DNA of 64,000 bases from Segatella hominis (GTDB taxonomy: Bacteria; Bacteroidota; Bacteroidia; Bacteroidales; Bacteroidaceae). Below the pieces are notes generated by a model. The model searched no databases. It had not been told where the DNA came from and was given only the letters and a program-made list of their open reading frames with translations. This document shows positions 1 to 8,751 of the stretch, piece after piece (position 1 is the stretch's first letter; each line of letters opens with the position of its first letter). The stretch lies in assembly GCF_019249725.2 (NCBI RefSeq), contig NZ_CP137559.1, forward strand, positions 973,501-1,037,500. The letters run 5' to 3'. The translations under genes and the position numbers were made by a program.

Positions 1-45
1 GCGAGCAAAATTAATAATTATCTAAAGAATAAGGAATATGAATAA
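1..45 (+). CDS. 3' end of an upstream gene, possibly an ECF sigma factor (partial)
   Basis: Frame 1 is open from the window edge to a TAA at 43-45 and encodes the tail ASKINNYLKNKEYE. It overlaps the next start codon by 8 bases, as expected for a coupled operon. In Bacteroidota the next type of gene (short N-terminal region, one membrane helix, C-terminal barrel) often follows a sigma-70 family factor, so that is the inferred identity. Fourteen residues are too few to prove it. Confidence 0.4.
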   Translation, partial: ASKINNYLKNKEYE

Positions 46-1408
46 CGATTGGACAGACAGACTACGCGACCGGATGGCAGACTATGAAATGCCAGTCGGA
101 GATGAGTTGTGGGCTAACATAGAACAATCGTTAGCTCAAGATGAGGTATTTGCGAATAAAAACGTCCATAGCAATAATGGTGTCGCTCGCTCTGTTGTAA
201 TGCGTCGTTTCTCTATAGCTGCATCAATAGCAGCCCTTCTTGCTGGTGGGGCCTATGTGTATTTCCATCCGTGGAATGAAGTTGCAGAAAATGAAGTTGC
301 TGCTATATTTGACAAAGGCTCCAAAACTTTCATTGATAAAAGGCAGACAGCAGTCCCTAAAGATAGTCAGGCAGCAATCTCTGATAATAATCAGAAATCA
401 ATCTCTGCTAATGGTCAAAATGCGATGTCTAAAGATGGACTGCAAACTTTGTCTGGAGGCGGACAGACAAGGAACAACATTCTTGCTCAATCTAATTCTG
501 TAGGATTAGTAAGTTCTGAATCTGCTTTGTCTTTAGATTTAGATACTCAGAGTTCTGCCCGTTCTGTAAATGAGAAATCAGAAACGGTTCCTTCATCCCG
601 TTCTTCTCGGAAAGTAAACTCTCTAATAACTTCAGAAGGTGATGTAATGTCTTCTGCTCAGAACGGAAGAAGGACTGTTTTGGCACAAAGCAGTATGGAT
701 GAAGAACTGGGACGTAAAGACAAACGTCATCGTGGTGGCTTGAAACTTCAGTTGTACGGCGAGAATGGATTTATAGGGAAGACATCAGGAGGTAATAGTC
801 CTGTACTGATGAGTTCTATGCCTTCTTCTGATCCGGTCTTTTATGACAAAAACACCCAGATTGCCAGTCTCTTCGATGAAAGATATATGGTCATGATTCC
901 AACTTCGGATCTCTACGAAGAGACCAAGCATCATCAACCGATATCAGTAGGTATGCAGGTGGGCTTTCATCTTCTTCCTAAGTTGAAACTCTCTACGGGT
1001 CTGGTTTATACCAAAGTCAGTTCGGATTTCATCAGTGGAGTTTCTGATACTCGTACAGTATCTACCCAAGATCTCCATTATATTGGAATACCGCTCAATT
1101 TGAGTTATTCTGTATGGGAATATAAAGGCTTGCATACTTACGTGACAGCAGGTGGCGAAGGAGCTGTAAATATTAAGAATCATACCGAAACGGATGGAGA
1201 AGTAAAAGAAAGCAAACGTGATAAGATGCAATGGTCAACAAATGCATCTGTTGGTATCCAGTATGATTTTATTCCTCAATTGGGAGTTTATGTGGAGCCA
1301 GGAATGAAATATTACTTTGATAATGGAAGTCAGATTGAAAATATCTTCAAAGATAAAAAGTTGAATTTCAATATCCAGTTTGGCCTCCGATTCAATGTTG
1401 GGAAATAA
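38..1408 (+). CDS. Membrane-anchored protein with C-terminal outer-membrane-type beta-barrel domain
   Basis: 456 residues. The N-terminal 50 residues are soluble and acidic, a single membrane helix lies at about 58-77, a Ser/Asn/Gln/Lys-rich low-complexity linker covers about 90-230, and the last 220 residues have the alternating aromatic pattern and final FGLRFNVGK strand of a PorT-like or porin-family barrel. The linker contains short degenerate repeats of the type SDNNQKSISANGQ. It starts inside the end of the preceding partial gene, so it probably shares its transcript. Proteins of this plan in Bacteroidota resemble anti-sigma partners at the N-terminus with a barrel behind; the specific role is unknown. 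A terminator-like hairpin follows 20 bases after the stop. Confidence 0.75.
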   Translation: MNNDWTDRLRDRMADYEMPVGDELWANIEQSLAQDEVFANKNVHSNNGVARSVVMRRFSIAASIAALLAGGAYVYFHPWNEVAENEVAAIFDKGSKTFIDKRQTAVPKDSQAAISDNNQKSISANGQNAMSKDGLQTLSGGGQTRNNILAQSNSVGLVSSESALSLDLDTQSSARSVNEKSETVPSSRSSRKVNSLITSEGDVMSSAQNGRRTVLAQSSMDEELGRKDKRHRGGLKLQLYGENGFIGKTSGGNSPVLMSSMPSSDPVFYDKNTQIASLFDERYMVMIPTSDLYEETKHHQPISVGMQVGFHLLPKLKLSTGLVYTKVSSDFISGVSDTRTVSTQDLHYIGIPLNLSYSVWEYKGLHTYVTAGGEGAVNIKNHTETDGEVKESKRDKMQWSTNASVGIQYDFIPQLGVYVEPGMKYYFDNGSQIENIFKDKKLNFNIQFGLRFNVGK

Positions 1409-1426
1409 TAAAGTTAATTATAAAAA

Positions 1427-1465
1427 AAGAGGGTGCGTCATAACTACATGACACTCCCTTTTCTT
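1427..1465. terminator. Imperfect terminator hairpin, left copy
   Basis: GGGTGCGTCAT (1431-1441) pairs with ATGACACTCCC (1448-1458) around a 6-base loop with two mismatches, flanked by A-rich and T-rich tracts. It can end the upstream barrel gene. The same sequence occurs in reverse complement at 1799-1843. Confidence 0.6.
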
Positions 1466-1637
1466 ACAAATACACTTATGGTTTCCCTTCTCTGCCTGGG
1501 TATATTTTTCTCCCTGTCCACGCAAGAATTTTTCCGTGGGCAGGGGAAAATAAAAGTGGGTACAGGGACGGAAATTATGAAACCTGAATCCTCGAAAATT
1601 ATAGACGGATGAAGAAGCACTTTTTTAGTCACTTAAT

Positions 1638-1791
1638 GAAGCGCTTTTTAGTCACTTAACGATGCGCTTCATTAACACCTAACGATGCGCTTCATTAGAC
1701 CTTAATAAAGCGCTTTATTAGATCTCAATAAACTTAGACCTTAACAAAGCGCTTCATTAGAGCTTATAAATGCGTTTCCTTTGAGGAAATG
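1638..1791. repeat. Degenerate 23-bp tandem repeat array with GCGCTT core
   Basis: Units begin at 1638, 1661, 1684, 1707, 1746 and 1769. Spacing is 23 bp except one 39-bp step. The shared core is a(a/t)GCGCTTyatTAgacctta. One unit contains the perfect 16-base palindrome AATAAAGCGCTTTATT (1704-1719). Units differ from each other by substitutions, so the array is old or under selection only for its core. Confidence 0.8.
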
Positions 1792-1798
1792 CTTTATA

Positions 1799-1843
1799 AA
1801 AAGAGGGAGTGTCATAAGCCATGACGCACCCTCTCTTTTTTAT
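1799..1843. terminator. Bidirectional terminator hairpin, right copy
   Basis: GAGGGAGTGTCAT (1803-1815) pairs imperfectly with ATGACGCACCCTC (1821-1833), with A-rich sequence before and a T run after. It lies 15 bases past the stop of the minus-strand UPF0210 gene, so it can terminate that transcript. It is the reverse complement of the hairpin at 1427-1465. Confidence 0.65.
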
Positions 1844-1857
1844 ATGATTTTTCTAAT

Positions 1858-3222
1858 TTAGTTCTTGAAACTGTGGATAGGAGCAGGGATGCGTCCTACA
1901 CGGTTTACAAAAGCTTCGCAACTGAAAGAGTTGACAGGCATGATAGGTGCATGACCCAGCAAACCGCCAAAGTCAACATTATCGCCAACCTTCATTCCTA
2001 CAACAGGAATAACGCGGACTGCAGTTGTCTTCTGATTGATCATACCGATAGCTGCCTCGTCAGCAATCACACCAGAAATGGTTGTTGCAGGAGTATCGCC
2101 AGGAATTGCAATCATATCAAGACCTACAGAGCAAACGCAGGTCATAGCTTCCAATTTTTCGATAGTCAGAGCACCTGCCTCTACAGCATCAATCATACCC
2201 TGGTCTTCACTTACTGGGATGAAAGCACCACTCAGACCACCTACGTATGATGAAGCCATGATACCGCCCTTCTTTACCTGGTCATTCAACAAAGCCAAAG
2301 CAGCAGTTGTACCAGGAGCTCCTGGATGCTCCAAACCGATTTCCTTGAGAATATCAGCCACACTGTCGCCGATAGCAGGAGTAGGAGCCAGAGACAAGTC
2401 GATGATGCCGAATGGGATATTCAGACGAGCAGAAGCCTCTTTAGCAACCAACTGACCTACACGTGTAATCTTGAATGCTGTACGCTTGATAGTTTCACAC
2501 AAAACCTCGAAACTCTCACCGCGAACACTTTCCAGTGCATATTTTACAACACCAGGACCGCTGACACCAACGCTGATGACAGCATCAGCTTCGCTAACAC
2601 CATGGAAAGCACCAGCCATAAACGGATTATCGTCAGGTGCATTGCATAAAACAACCAATTTAGCACAACCTAATGAACCCTTGTCCTTGGTTGCTTCAGC
2701 AGTATCCTTGATGATTTGTCCCATCAGGCGGACTGCATCCATGTTGATGCCAGTCTTTGTAGAACCTACATTGATAGAACTGCAGATAAAATCAGTCTGC
2801 GCCAGAGCCTGCGGAATAGAACGAATCAGAAGTTCATCGCTCTTGCTCATACCCTTGCTTACGATGGCAGAGTAACCACCCAGGAAGTTTACACCGAGTT
2901 CCTTGGCACATTTGTCAAGCGTCTTGGCTATCTTCACATAGTCGTCTGTAGTTTTGCATGCAGAACCGCCTACGAGTGAAATAGGAGTAATGGAGATTCT
3001 CTTGTTGACGATAGGAATACCAAATTCCTTAGAGATATCTTCGCCAGTTTTTACCAGATTTTTGGCCAGGCGAGTGATTTTATTGTATATGTTCTGACAG
3101 AGCACGTCTACATCTGTTGCAGCACAATCCAACAGGTTGATACCCATTGTGATAGTACGAACGTCGAGATTTTCCTGCTCAATCATCTTGTTGGTTTCGA
3201 TAACCTCAGATATGTTGATCAT
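1858..3222 (-). CDS. PFL family protein (UPF0210)
   Basis: 454 residues, the usual length for the UPF0210/PFL family, with the family's start [20 protein letters not shown] and the glycine-rich stretches [26 protein letters not shown] and [18 protein letters not shown]. The biochemical role of the family is not known; it has been noticed as structurally related to glycyl radical enzyme folds but lacks an established reaction. The gene follows an ACT-domain gene (UPF0237) by 67 bases on the same strand, the conserved pairing of these two families in many bacteria, suggesting that the ACT protein senses a small metabolite for it. The ATG at 3222 gives the family N-terminus exactly. Confidence 0.9.
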   Translation of the reverse strand: MINISEVIETNKMIEQENLDVRTITMGINLLDCAATDVDVLCQNIYNKITRLAKNLVKTGEDISKEFGIPIVNKRISITPISLVGGSACKTTDDYVKIAKTLDKCAKELGVNFLGGYSAIVSKGMSKSDELLIRSIPQALAQTDFICSSINVGSTKTGINMDAVRLMGQIIKDTAEATKDKGSLGCAKLVVLCNAPDDNPFMAGAFHGVSEADAVISVGVSGPGVVKYALESVRGESFEVLCETIKRTAFKITRVGQLVAKEASARLNIPFGIIDLSLAPTPAIGDSVADILKEIGLEHPGAPGTTAALALLNDQVKKGGIMASSYVGGLSGAFIPVSEDQGMIDAVEAGALTIEKLEAMTCVCSVGLDMIAIPGDTPATTISGVIADEAAIGMINQKTTAVRVIPVVGMKVGDNVDFGGLLGHAPIMPVNSFSCEAFVNRVGRIPAPIHSFKN

Positions 3223-3289
3223 AATTGTATTTTTATCTATATATATAATAATGTGTCAAACTGATACCCTGAATGAATATCAGGATTGA

Positions 3290-3562
3290 TTAGATACGGT
3301 GCATCATATCAAAAATTTCCTCACGCTGGGTTTTGATCTGTACCCCCATGCCTTTACCAATCTCAGCAAGTTCATCAGCCACATTCTCAAAAGACTTCTT
3401 CATCTTACCCATGTCAACAATCATCATCATGTTGAAATACTCCTGAACGATGGTCTGTGAGATATCAAGAATGTTGATGTCATTCTCTGCCAAATAGGTA
3501 CAAACCTTTGCAATGATACCCACAGTATCTTTGCCCACTACTGTAATAATTGTTCTGTTCAT
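3290..3562 (-). CDS. ACT domain-containing protein (UPF0237)
   Basis: 90 residues forming one complete ACT domain: MNRTIITVVGKDTVGIIAKV, then the ligand-loop-like LAENDINILDISQ, then a Met-rich strand. ACT domains bind amino acids or other small ligands; the ligand here is unknown. I chose the ATG at 3562 rather than a TTG six bases upstream because the family starts at this methionine. It is the first gene of an operon with the UPF0210 gene downstream. A consensus promoter lies 38 bases upstream. Confidence 0.92.
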   Translation of the reverse strand: MNRTIITVVGKDTVGIIAKVCTYLAENDINILDISQTIVQEYFNMMMIVDMGKMKKSFENVADELAEIGKGMGVQIKTQREEIFDMMHRI

Positions 3563-3599
3563 GATCAAATCTATTTGTTTTTGGTAATTATTTTGTCTG

Positions 3600-3631
3600 C
3601 AAAATTAACACTTTATTATCGAACTGCCAAA
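3600..3631 (-). promoter_or_regulatory. Promoter of the ACT/UPF0210 operon
   Basis: Read on the minus strand: TTTG at 3631-3628, 20-bp spacer, TAATTTTG at 3607-3600. This matches the Bacteroidota housekeeping promoter. Confidence 0.75.
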
Positions 3632-3697
3632 TAAATATTCAAAAAGTTATTGTTTTTAATGGAAAGAATATTCTTTTTGCAGTAATTTCCCTGTTTC

Positions 3698-4615
3698 TTA
3701 TTTAGTTCCGAAATATAGGAAGAGCATACCTAAGAGCACCAAAAGCAGGTCGACAAACTTTGCTTTGAGGTTCTTTTCGTGGAAGATGGCGGCTCCAAAG
3801 AGAAAGCTGACGATGACACTTCCGCGTCTCACCATACTCACGATACTGATCATGGCGCCTGGTAAACTTAATGCGTAGAAATAGACGAAGTCTGCTGCGC
3901 TCAAGAAGATACTGATGAAAACGATAGACCAGTGCCAGTGGAATGGGGTGGTACTGTTCTTCTTAGGCCACCAAATCATGAGCATCATCGCTCCCATGAG
4001 GAAGAATTGGTAGATATTGTACCAGCTCTGTACAATCATTCTGTCCAGTCCTACGCCACCATTCTCTGGGGGAGCCATGAGATATTTGTCATAAAGACCG
4101 CTGATAGCTCCCAATATGGCAGCCAAAACGATGAAGTAGATCCACTTGTCATGCTTGAAGTCGATTCCTTCTTTCTTTCCGCTTTTGCTGAGCATGGCGA
4201 AAGAGATGATGGCCAAAATTACACCAATCCACTGATACAGGTTCAACACCTCGCCATATACAATCAGTGCACCAACAAGCGTCATTACAGGTCTTGTGGC
4301 ATTGATTGGTCCTACAATGGTAAGAGGCAGATGCTTCATGCCGAAATAGCCGAAAGTCCAACTGCTCAGTACAATCATACTCTTTAGTACGATATATTTA
4401 TGAACCTCCCATCCACCTTCAGCTACATGAAAAATCGTTCCGTCTAATTGAGTTCCTGTATAGCTCATTATGATGAACGGAATAAAGATGAGCGATGAAA
4501 AGAGGGTGTTCAGAAAGAGCACCGGAATCACCGCATTACCTGAAAGTGCCTTTTTCTTGAAGGCATCATAGAATCCCAGCAAAGTGGCTGAGAGAAATGC
4601 TAATACTAACCACAT
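3698..4615 (-). CDS. EamA/DMT-superfamily inner-membrane transporter
   Basis: 305 residues with about ten hydrophobic helices in two halves, the standard drug/metabolite transporter plan. The first half includes GPINATRPVMTLVGALIVYGE, the second half LPGAMISIVSMVRRGSVIVSFL followed by FHEKNLKAK, both positions where EamA repeats carry conserved small residues and a glutamate. Substrate cannot be told from sequence. It is transcribed alone: the neighbours upstream (uvrB) and downstream (ACT gene) are separated by more than 130 bases. Confidence 0.85.
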   Translation of the reverse strand: MWLVLAFLSATLLGFYDAFKKKALSGNAVIPVLFLNTLFSSLIFIPFIIMSYTGTQLDGTIFHVAEGGWEVHKYIVLKSMIVLSSWTFGYFGMKHLPLTIVGPINATRPVMTLVGALIVYGEVLNLYQWIGVILAIISFAMLSKSGKKEGIDFKHDKWIYFIVLAAILGAISGLYDKYLMAPPENGGVGLDRMIVQSWYNIYQFFLMGAMMLMIWWPKKNSTTPFHWHWSIVFISIFLSAADFVYFYALSLPGAMISIVSMVRRGSVIVSFLFGAAIFHEKNLKAKFVDLLLVLLGMLFLYFGTK

Positions 4616-4680
4616 AAATTTTAATCTTATTACCTTTTATTTACCTATTGTTTTTTCTAATATTTTAATTTACTTTTTCT

Positions 4681-4824
4681 GAAGTCCAGAATTTCAATAG
4701 TCCTGGATTCCTGAAGTACTTGGTTTCCCAGTTCCAGATTCCTTCACTTCTTGATTCCTCCAGTCCTTGATTCCTCCACTTCTTGATTTCTCCAGTCCTT
4801 GAATCCTCCAGTTCTGATTTTCTT
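4681..4824. repeat. 16-bp degenerate tandem repeats downstream of uvrB
   Basis: Six clear 16-base units start at 4729, 4745, 4761, 4777, 4793 and 4809, all of the form CAgTyCtTGATTCCTc; looser copies extend back to about 4681. They sit in the 3' untranslated region of uvrB and the last copies run up to its stop codon. No gene is present in 4616-4831. Confidence 0.8.
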
Positions 4825-4831
4825 CAAGTGC

Positions 4832-6874
4832 TTATTTCTCCTCCAGTTCCTTCTGCAGTCTCAGGATTTCATCTCTGTATTGTGCAGCTTGCATGAAATC
4901 GAGTTCCTTGGCAGCTTGTTTCATCAGGGCAGTTGTGTTTTCAATACTCTTGACGAGTTCCTCCTTGCTCATACTACGTACGATAGGGTCGGCGGCAAAG
5001 GCACCTCCTTCCGGTTCGATATATACCCGTTTAATCTCTTTCTTGCCGTCACCGATGCGATAGTTATCTTCCTTGTCGGCAGATGTTGGGAGTGCAGAGG
5101 TAATTGCCTTCTCTATCTGTTTAGGTGTGATACCATGATCTGCATTGTACTGCAACTGGATACTTCTTCTGCGGGCAGTCTCATCTATGGTACGCTGCAT
5201 GCTTTCTGTGATGTTGTCTGCATACATGATAACCTTTCCGTTGACGTTTCTGGCAGCTCTACCAGCCGTCTGAGTGAGTGAACGGTGACTTCTCAGGAAA
5301 CCTTCCTTGTCGGCATCAAGAATCGCTACCAATGAAACCTCTGGCAGGTCAAGTCCTTCACGTAAGAGGTTGACGCCCACCAGTACGTCGTAAATGCCAG
5401 CTCGCAGGTCGTTCATGATTTTCACACGGTCAAGCGTAGCCACATCACTGTGGATATAGGCAGCTTTCACATTATGATTCAGCAAGAACTCAGTCAATTC
5501 CTCTGCCATTCTCTTGGTCAGGGTCGTAATCAGTACTCGCTCGTTTCTGTGCGTTCTGGTCAATATCTCATCCAGCAGATCGTCTATCTGATTTTCACTT
5601 GGTCTTACTTCTATTTCCGGATCCAACAGTCCGGTCGGTCTAATCAACTGTTCTACCACAATGCCCTCAGCCTCCTTGAGTTCATAGTCGGCAGGTGTGG
5701 CACTTACATAGATAGCCTGGTGGATCATACTGTGGAATTCTTCGAAAGTCAGTGGTCTGTTGTCAAAAGCAGCAGGAAGTCTGAAACCGTATTCCACGAG
5801 ATTCTTCTTTCTGGCTCTATCACCTCCGTACATCGCACCTATCTGTGGGATGCTGACATGACTTTCATCCACTACCAGTAAAAAGTCTTTCGGAAAGAAG
5901 TCCAGCAGACAGTATGGTCGTTCTCCGGCCTGTCGTCCATCGAAATATCTGGAGTAGTTTTCGATACCCGAACAGTGACCTAATTCCTTAATCATTTCCA
6001 TATCGTATTCCACTCTTTCCTTGATTCGCTGTGCCTTGATACCGTCTCCGATACTCTTGAAGAACTCTTCCTGTTTCACCAGGTCGTCCTGTATCATGCG
6101 GATAGCTTGTTCTGTCTGTTCTTTGGTTGTCACAAACAGATTGGCAGGATAAATCTCATACTGGTCGAACGATTCAATGCGATGGTAGGTGAGAGAATCG
6201 ACTTCCTCGATACTGTCGATTTCGTCATCCCACCAGGTAACTCTCAGTACATGGTCACTGTATGCCATGAAGATGTCCACCGTTTCACCTTTCACCCTAA
6301 AGTTGCCTCGCTGCAGTTCAATGTCGTTTCTTACATACAGCGCATCAACCAGTTGGCGCAGGAATACATTGCGATCCAGTATCTGTCCTTTCTTTATCTT
6401 GATGATATTTTCCTGCATGGCAGTAGGTCCACCCATACCATAGATACAGGAAACAGAGGAAACCACGATGACATCCTTTCTACCTGATAATAGAGCAGAA
6501 ACGGCTCCGAGTCGCAACTTGTCTATTTCTTCGTTGATGGCAAGATCCTTCTCTATGTAGGTGTCCGTAGTAGGAAGATAAGCTTCTGGCTGATAATAGT
6601 CGTAGTAGGAGACATAGTATTCTACAGCATTTTCAGGAAAGAAGCCCTTCATTTCCTGATACAACTGTGCAGCCAGAGTCTTGTTGTGACTCAGGATGAG
6701 GGTCGGCTTTCCCACGTTGGCAATGACATTGGCCACGGTGAAGGTCTTTCCCGAACCGGTGACACCTAAGAGAACCTGTGCAGGATCTCCTTGCTCCACC
6801 CCCTCGGTGAGTTGCCTGATTGCCTGTGGCTGATCGCCAGTTGGCTGGTATTTAGAAGTTATCTTGAATTCCAT
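4832..6874 (-). CDS. uvrB: Excinuclease ABC subunit UvrB
   Basis: 680 residues, normal for UvrB, the damage-verifying helicase of nucleotide excision repair that works with UvrA and UvrC on DNA in the cytoplasm. Walker A GVTGSGKT is near residue 40, the beta-hairpin YYVSYYDYYQPEAYLP near 92-107, the DESH helicase box and RARKKNLVEYGFRLP follow, motif VI is TQTAGRAARN, and the C-terminal UVR motif (KQAAKELDFMQAAQYRDEI) that contacts UvrC is intact. I use the ATG at 6874 (MEFKITSKYQPTGDQP), the usual UvrB start, rather than a TTG 15 bases upstream. It is a single-gene unit ending in a repeat-rich 3' region. Confidence 0.98.
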   Translation of the reverse strand: MEFKITSKYQPTGDQPQAIRQLTEGVEQGDPAQVLLGVTGSGKTFTVANVIANVGKPTLILSHNKTLAAQLYQEMKGFFPENAVEYYVSYYDYYQPEAYLPTTDTYIEKDLAINEEIDKLRLGAVSALLSGRKDVIVVSSVSCIYGMGGPTAMQENIIKIKKGQILDRNVFLRQLVDALYVRNDIELQRGNFRVKGETVDIFMAYSDHVLRVTWWDDEIDSIEEVDSLTYHRIESFDQYEIYPANLFVTTKEQTEQAIRMIQDDLVKQEEFFKSIGDGIKAQRIKERVEYDMEMIKELGHCSGIENYSRYFDGRQAGERPYCLLDFFPKDFLLVVDESHVSIPQIGAMYGGDRARKKNLVEYGFRLPAAFDNRPLTFEEFHSMIHQAIYVSATPADYELKEAEGIVVEQLIRPTGLLDPEIEVRPSENQIDDLLDEILTRTHRNERVLITTLTKRMAEELTEFLLNHNVKAAYIHSDVATLDRVKIMNDLRAGIYDVLVGVNLLREGLDLPEVSLVAILDADKEGFLRSHRSLTQTAGRAARNVNGKVIMYADNITESMQRTIDETARRRSIQLQYNADHGITPKQIEKAITSALPTSADKEDNYRIGDGKKEIKRVYIEPEGGAFAADPIVRSMSKEELVKSIENTTALMKQAAKELDFMQAAQYRDEILRLQKELEEK

Positions 6875-6949
6875 ATCTGTTGATTTCAAAAATCAGTTTG
6901 TTGACAAGTATTGAGACACGAAGTCTTAATAAAATTAAATTATCGGTTG

Positions 6950-6957
6950 CAAAATTA
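6950..6957 (-). promoter_or_regulatory. -7 promoter element of uvrB
   Basis: TAATTTTG on the minus strand, 76 bases upstream of the uvrB ATG. No good TTTG is found 19-21 bp further upstream, so the -33 part is weak. Confidence 0.45.
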
Positions 6958-7018
6958 CAAAAAAAATCGCATAATTAGTTATAAAGAATGATAAAATGCG
7001 AAAAAGTGTATTTTTTTC

Positions 7019-7049
7019 TTTGTAGATAGCTATTTTATAGTTAACTTTG
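7019..7049 (+). promoter_or_regulatory. Promoter of bamD
   Basis: TTTG at 7019-7022, 19-bp spacer, TAACTTTG at 7042-7049, 20 bases before the bamD ATG. Confidence 0.75.
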
Positions 7050-7069
7050 CATCACAAAACGTGATTATA

Positions 7070-7942
7070 ATGAAAAAAACAATTCTTATATCAGCTTGTT
7101 TTGCGCTTCTGATGTCAAGTTGTGCAAATCAGTTTAACCAGGTTTATAAGTCTCAGGATTATAACTTGAAATATGAGTATGCCAAGCAGTATTTTGCTTC
7201 TGGCAAGTATTCTCGTGCAGCTACTCTTCTGAATGACTTGATTACTATCAAGAAGGGATCTACAGAGGCCGAGGAGAGCCTTTACATGCTCGCTATGTGT
7301 GAGTTTGAGATGAAAGACTATGAGACGGCTGCTGAGTATTTCCGCAAATATGTTTCCAGTTATCCTAAGGGTATCTATGCAGAGCAAGCTAAGTTCTTTG
7401 TAGGCGAAAGTCTGTATATGAATGCTCCAGAACCACGTCTTGACCAGAGTACTACGATTACAGCGATCAGTGCTTTTCAGGAGTATCTTGATGTATATCC
7501 TGATGCCCGTCTGAAGAATTTGGCTACCAGTCGTCTTTTCGCTTTGCAGGATCTTCTGGTGGAGAAGGAATATAAGAATGCGAAGCTATATTATGATTTG
7601 GGCAGTTATTTCGGCAACTGTCTGGGTGAGGGTAACAACTATCAGGCATGTATCGTAACAGCTCAGAATGCGTTGAAGGATTATCCTTATAGCAATAAGC
7701 GTGAAGCATTTGCCACACTGATTATGAAAGGCAAGTTTGAACTGGCCAAGATGAGTGTGGAGGAGAAGCAGCTGGAGCGTTATCAGGATGCTGAGGATGA
7801 GTGCTACGGCTTCATCAATGAGTATCCAGATTCAAAAGAACGTGCCAATGCTGAAAAGATGATTGCGAAATGTAAGGAATTCGAAAAAGAACATCCAGAG
7901 GATGCACTGGAAAAATTGAGCTCCGGCAATTCCAATCAGTAA
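7070..7942 (+). CDS. bamD: Outer membrane protein assembly factor BamD (lipoprotein)
   Basis: 290 residues. A lipoprotein signal ends in LLMSSC (Cys about 18), so the protein is lipidated at the outer membrane inner leaflet. The body is a run of tetratricopeptide repeats with the family pattern YEYAKQYFASGKYSRAATLL and YFRKYVSSYPKGIYAEQA. BamD works with BamA in folding outer-membrane barrels. The ATG at 7070 is preferred to an in-frame GTG at 7061 because the signal peptide begins MKKT there. It is followed by rpoZ and a DUF4293 gene, an order conserved in Bacteroidota. Confidence 0.93.
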   Translation: MKKTILISACFALLMSSCANQFNQVYKSQDYNLKYEYAKQYFASGKYSRAATLLNDLITIKKGSTEAEESLYMLAMCEFEMKDYETAAEYFRKYVSSYPKGIYAEQAKFFVGESLYMNAPEPRLDQSTTITAISAFQEYLDVYPDARLKNLATSRLFALQDLLVEKEYKNAKLYYDLGSYFGNCLGEGNNYQACIVTAQNALKDYPYSNKREAFATLIMKGKFELAKMSVEEKQLERYQDAEDECYGFINEYPDSKERANAEKMIAKCKEFEKEHPEDALEKLSSGNSNQ

Positions 7943-8147
7943 AGTTTCTTTTGGGATTTAGCTGTTGCAAGAATCTATCCGAAGAGATTTGAATAATTTT
8001 TCTGAAGGGATTTAGAGAACATTATAAAAATAGTTTGAAGAATCTGCAGATTTATAGAATTTTCCAGAATAAATATAATTTGTAGAATTTCTCAAAAATA
8101 AGAATAATAAGAATCAATCAAAATAGATATTAAATAAAGGTATTATT

Positions 8148-8489
8148 ATGGATTACAAAAAAACAAAAGCTCCAACAAACACCGTGACTCGCAATATCAT
8201 GGATCTCTGTGATGACACAAACAATATCTACGAGAGTGTAGCAATCATCGCTAAGCGTGCGAATCAGATTTCTCTTGATATTAAGCAGGAATTGAACAAG
8301 AAGCTTCAGGAGTTTGCTTCTTATAATGACTCTTTGGAAGAGGTGTTCGAGAATCGTGAGCAGATTGAAATCTCTCGCTATTATGAAAAACTCCCTAAGC
8401 CAACTCTCTTGGCTACTCAGGAGTTTGTAGATAAGAATATCTACTGGCGTGACCCAACAAGAGAGCACGCTCCTGTTGACAGATATTAA
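8148..8489 (+). CDS. rpoZ: RNA polymerase omega subunit, Bacteroidota type
   Basis: 113 residues. The core TRNIMDLCDDTNNIYESVAIIAKRANQISLDIKQELNKKLQEF matches the divergent omega/Rpb6-like family of Bacteroidota, which helps assemble RNA polymerase by clasping the beta-prime C-terminus. The tail WRDPTREHAPVDRY is typical of the family. The gene lies between bamD and DUF4293, its conserved place. The 205 bases before it are AT-rich with loose repeats of TTTGAAGAATnT and no visible promoter, so it may be co-transcribed with bamD. Confidence 0.88.
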   Translation: MDYKKTKAPTNTVTRNIMDLCDDTNNIYESVAIIAKRANQISLDIKQELNKKLQEFASYNDSLEEVFENREQIEISRYYEKLPKPTLLATQEFVDKNIYWRDPTREHAPVDRY

Positions 8490-8574
8490 TCTGATTACTG
8501 ACTCTATATCATATATAATGCAGATTCTGCAAATATATAATTCAATGTTATATAGTAAGGTATTCTGCTTTTTT

Positions 8575-8656
8575 ATGTGGTGTTTCTCCTTTTAATGAGG
8601 TGCTTCCCTTTTTAAATGAGGAGTTCTGCCTTTTAATGTGGAGTTCCGTCTCTATT
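8575..8656. repeat. 20/21-bp degenerate tandem repeats between rpoZ and DUF4293 gene
   Basis: Units start at 8575, 8595, 8616 and 8636, each beginning ATGwGGnGyTTCyscyTTTTA. Spacing alternates 20, 21, 20. The sequence then decays to an AT-rich stretch of ATATAATTATA-like units up to the next start codon. No gene is present in 8490-8751. Confidence 0.75.
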
Positions 8657-8751
8657 ATGTAATTTTAGGAATATAATTATAATTTAGGGATCTCAATTAT
8701 ATAGAAATGTAGGGTAGTGATTATATAATCATGTAGGAATATAACAAGATT

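Larger units (their letters stand above)
1409..1857. repeat. 449-bp intergenic element: inverted hairpins flanking a structured and repetitive core
   Basis: No gene is supported here. The segment is bounded by two reverse-complement copies of a 40-base hairpin (1427-1465 and 1799-1843). Inside, CCCTGTCCACG (1512-1522) pairs with CGTGGGCAGGG (1535-1545), and weaker pairing extends outwards over about 1480-1582. A degenerate 23-bp tandem array occupies 1638-1791. The arrangement resembles a small non-autonomous element or a decayed structured RNA locus; no transposase is present. Confidence 0.6.

Noticed and set aside
1444..1632. 62-codon minus-strand frame
   Set aside because: It lies in the structured repeat element; no family resemblance.
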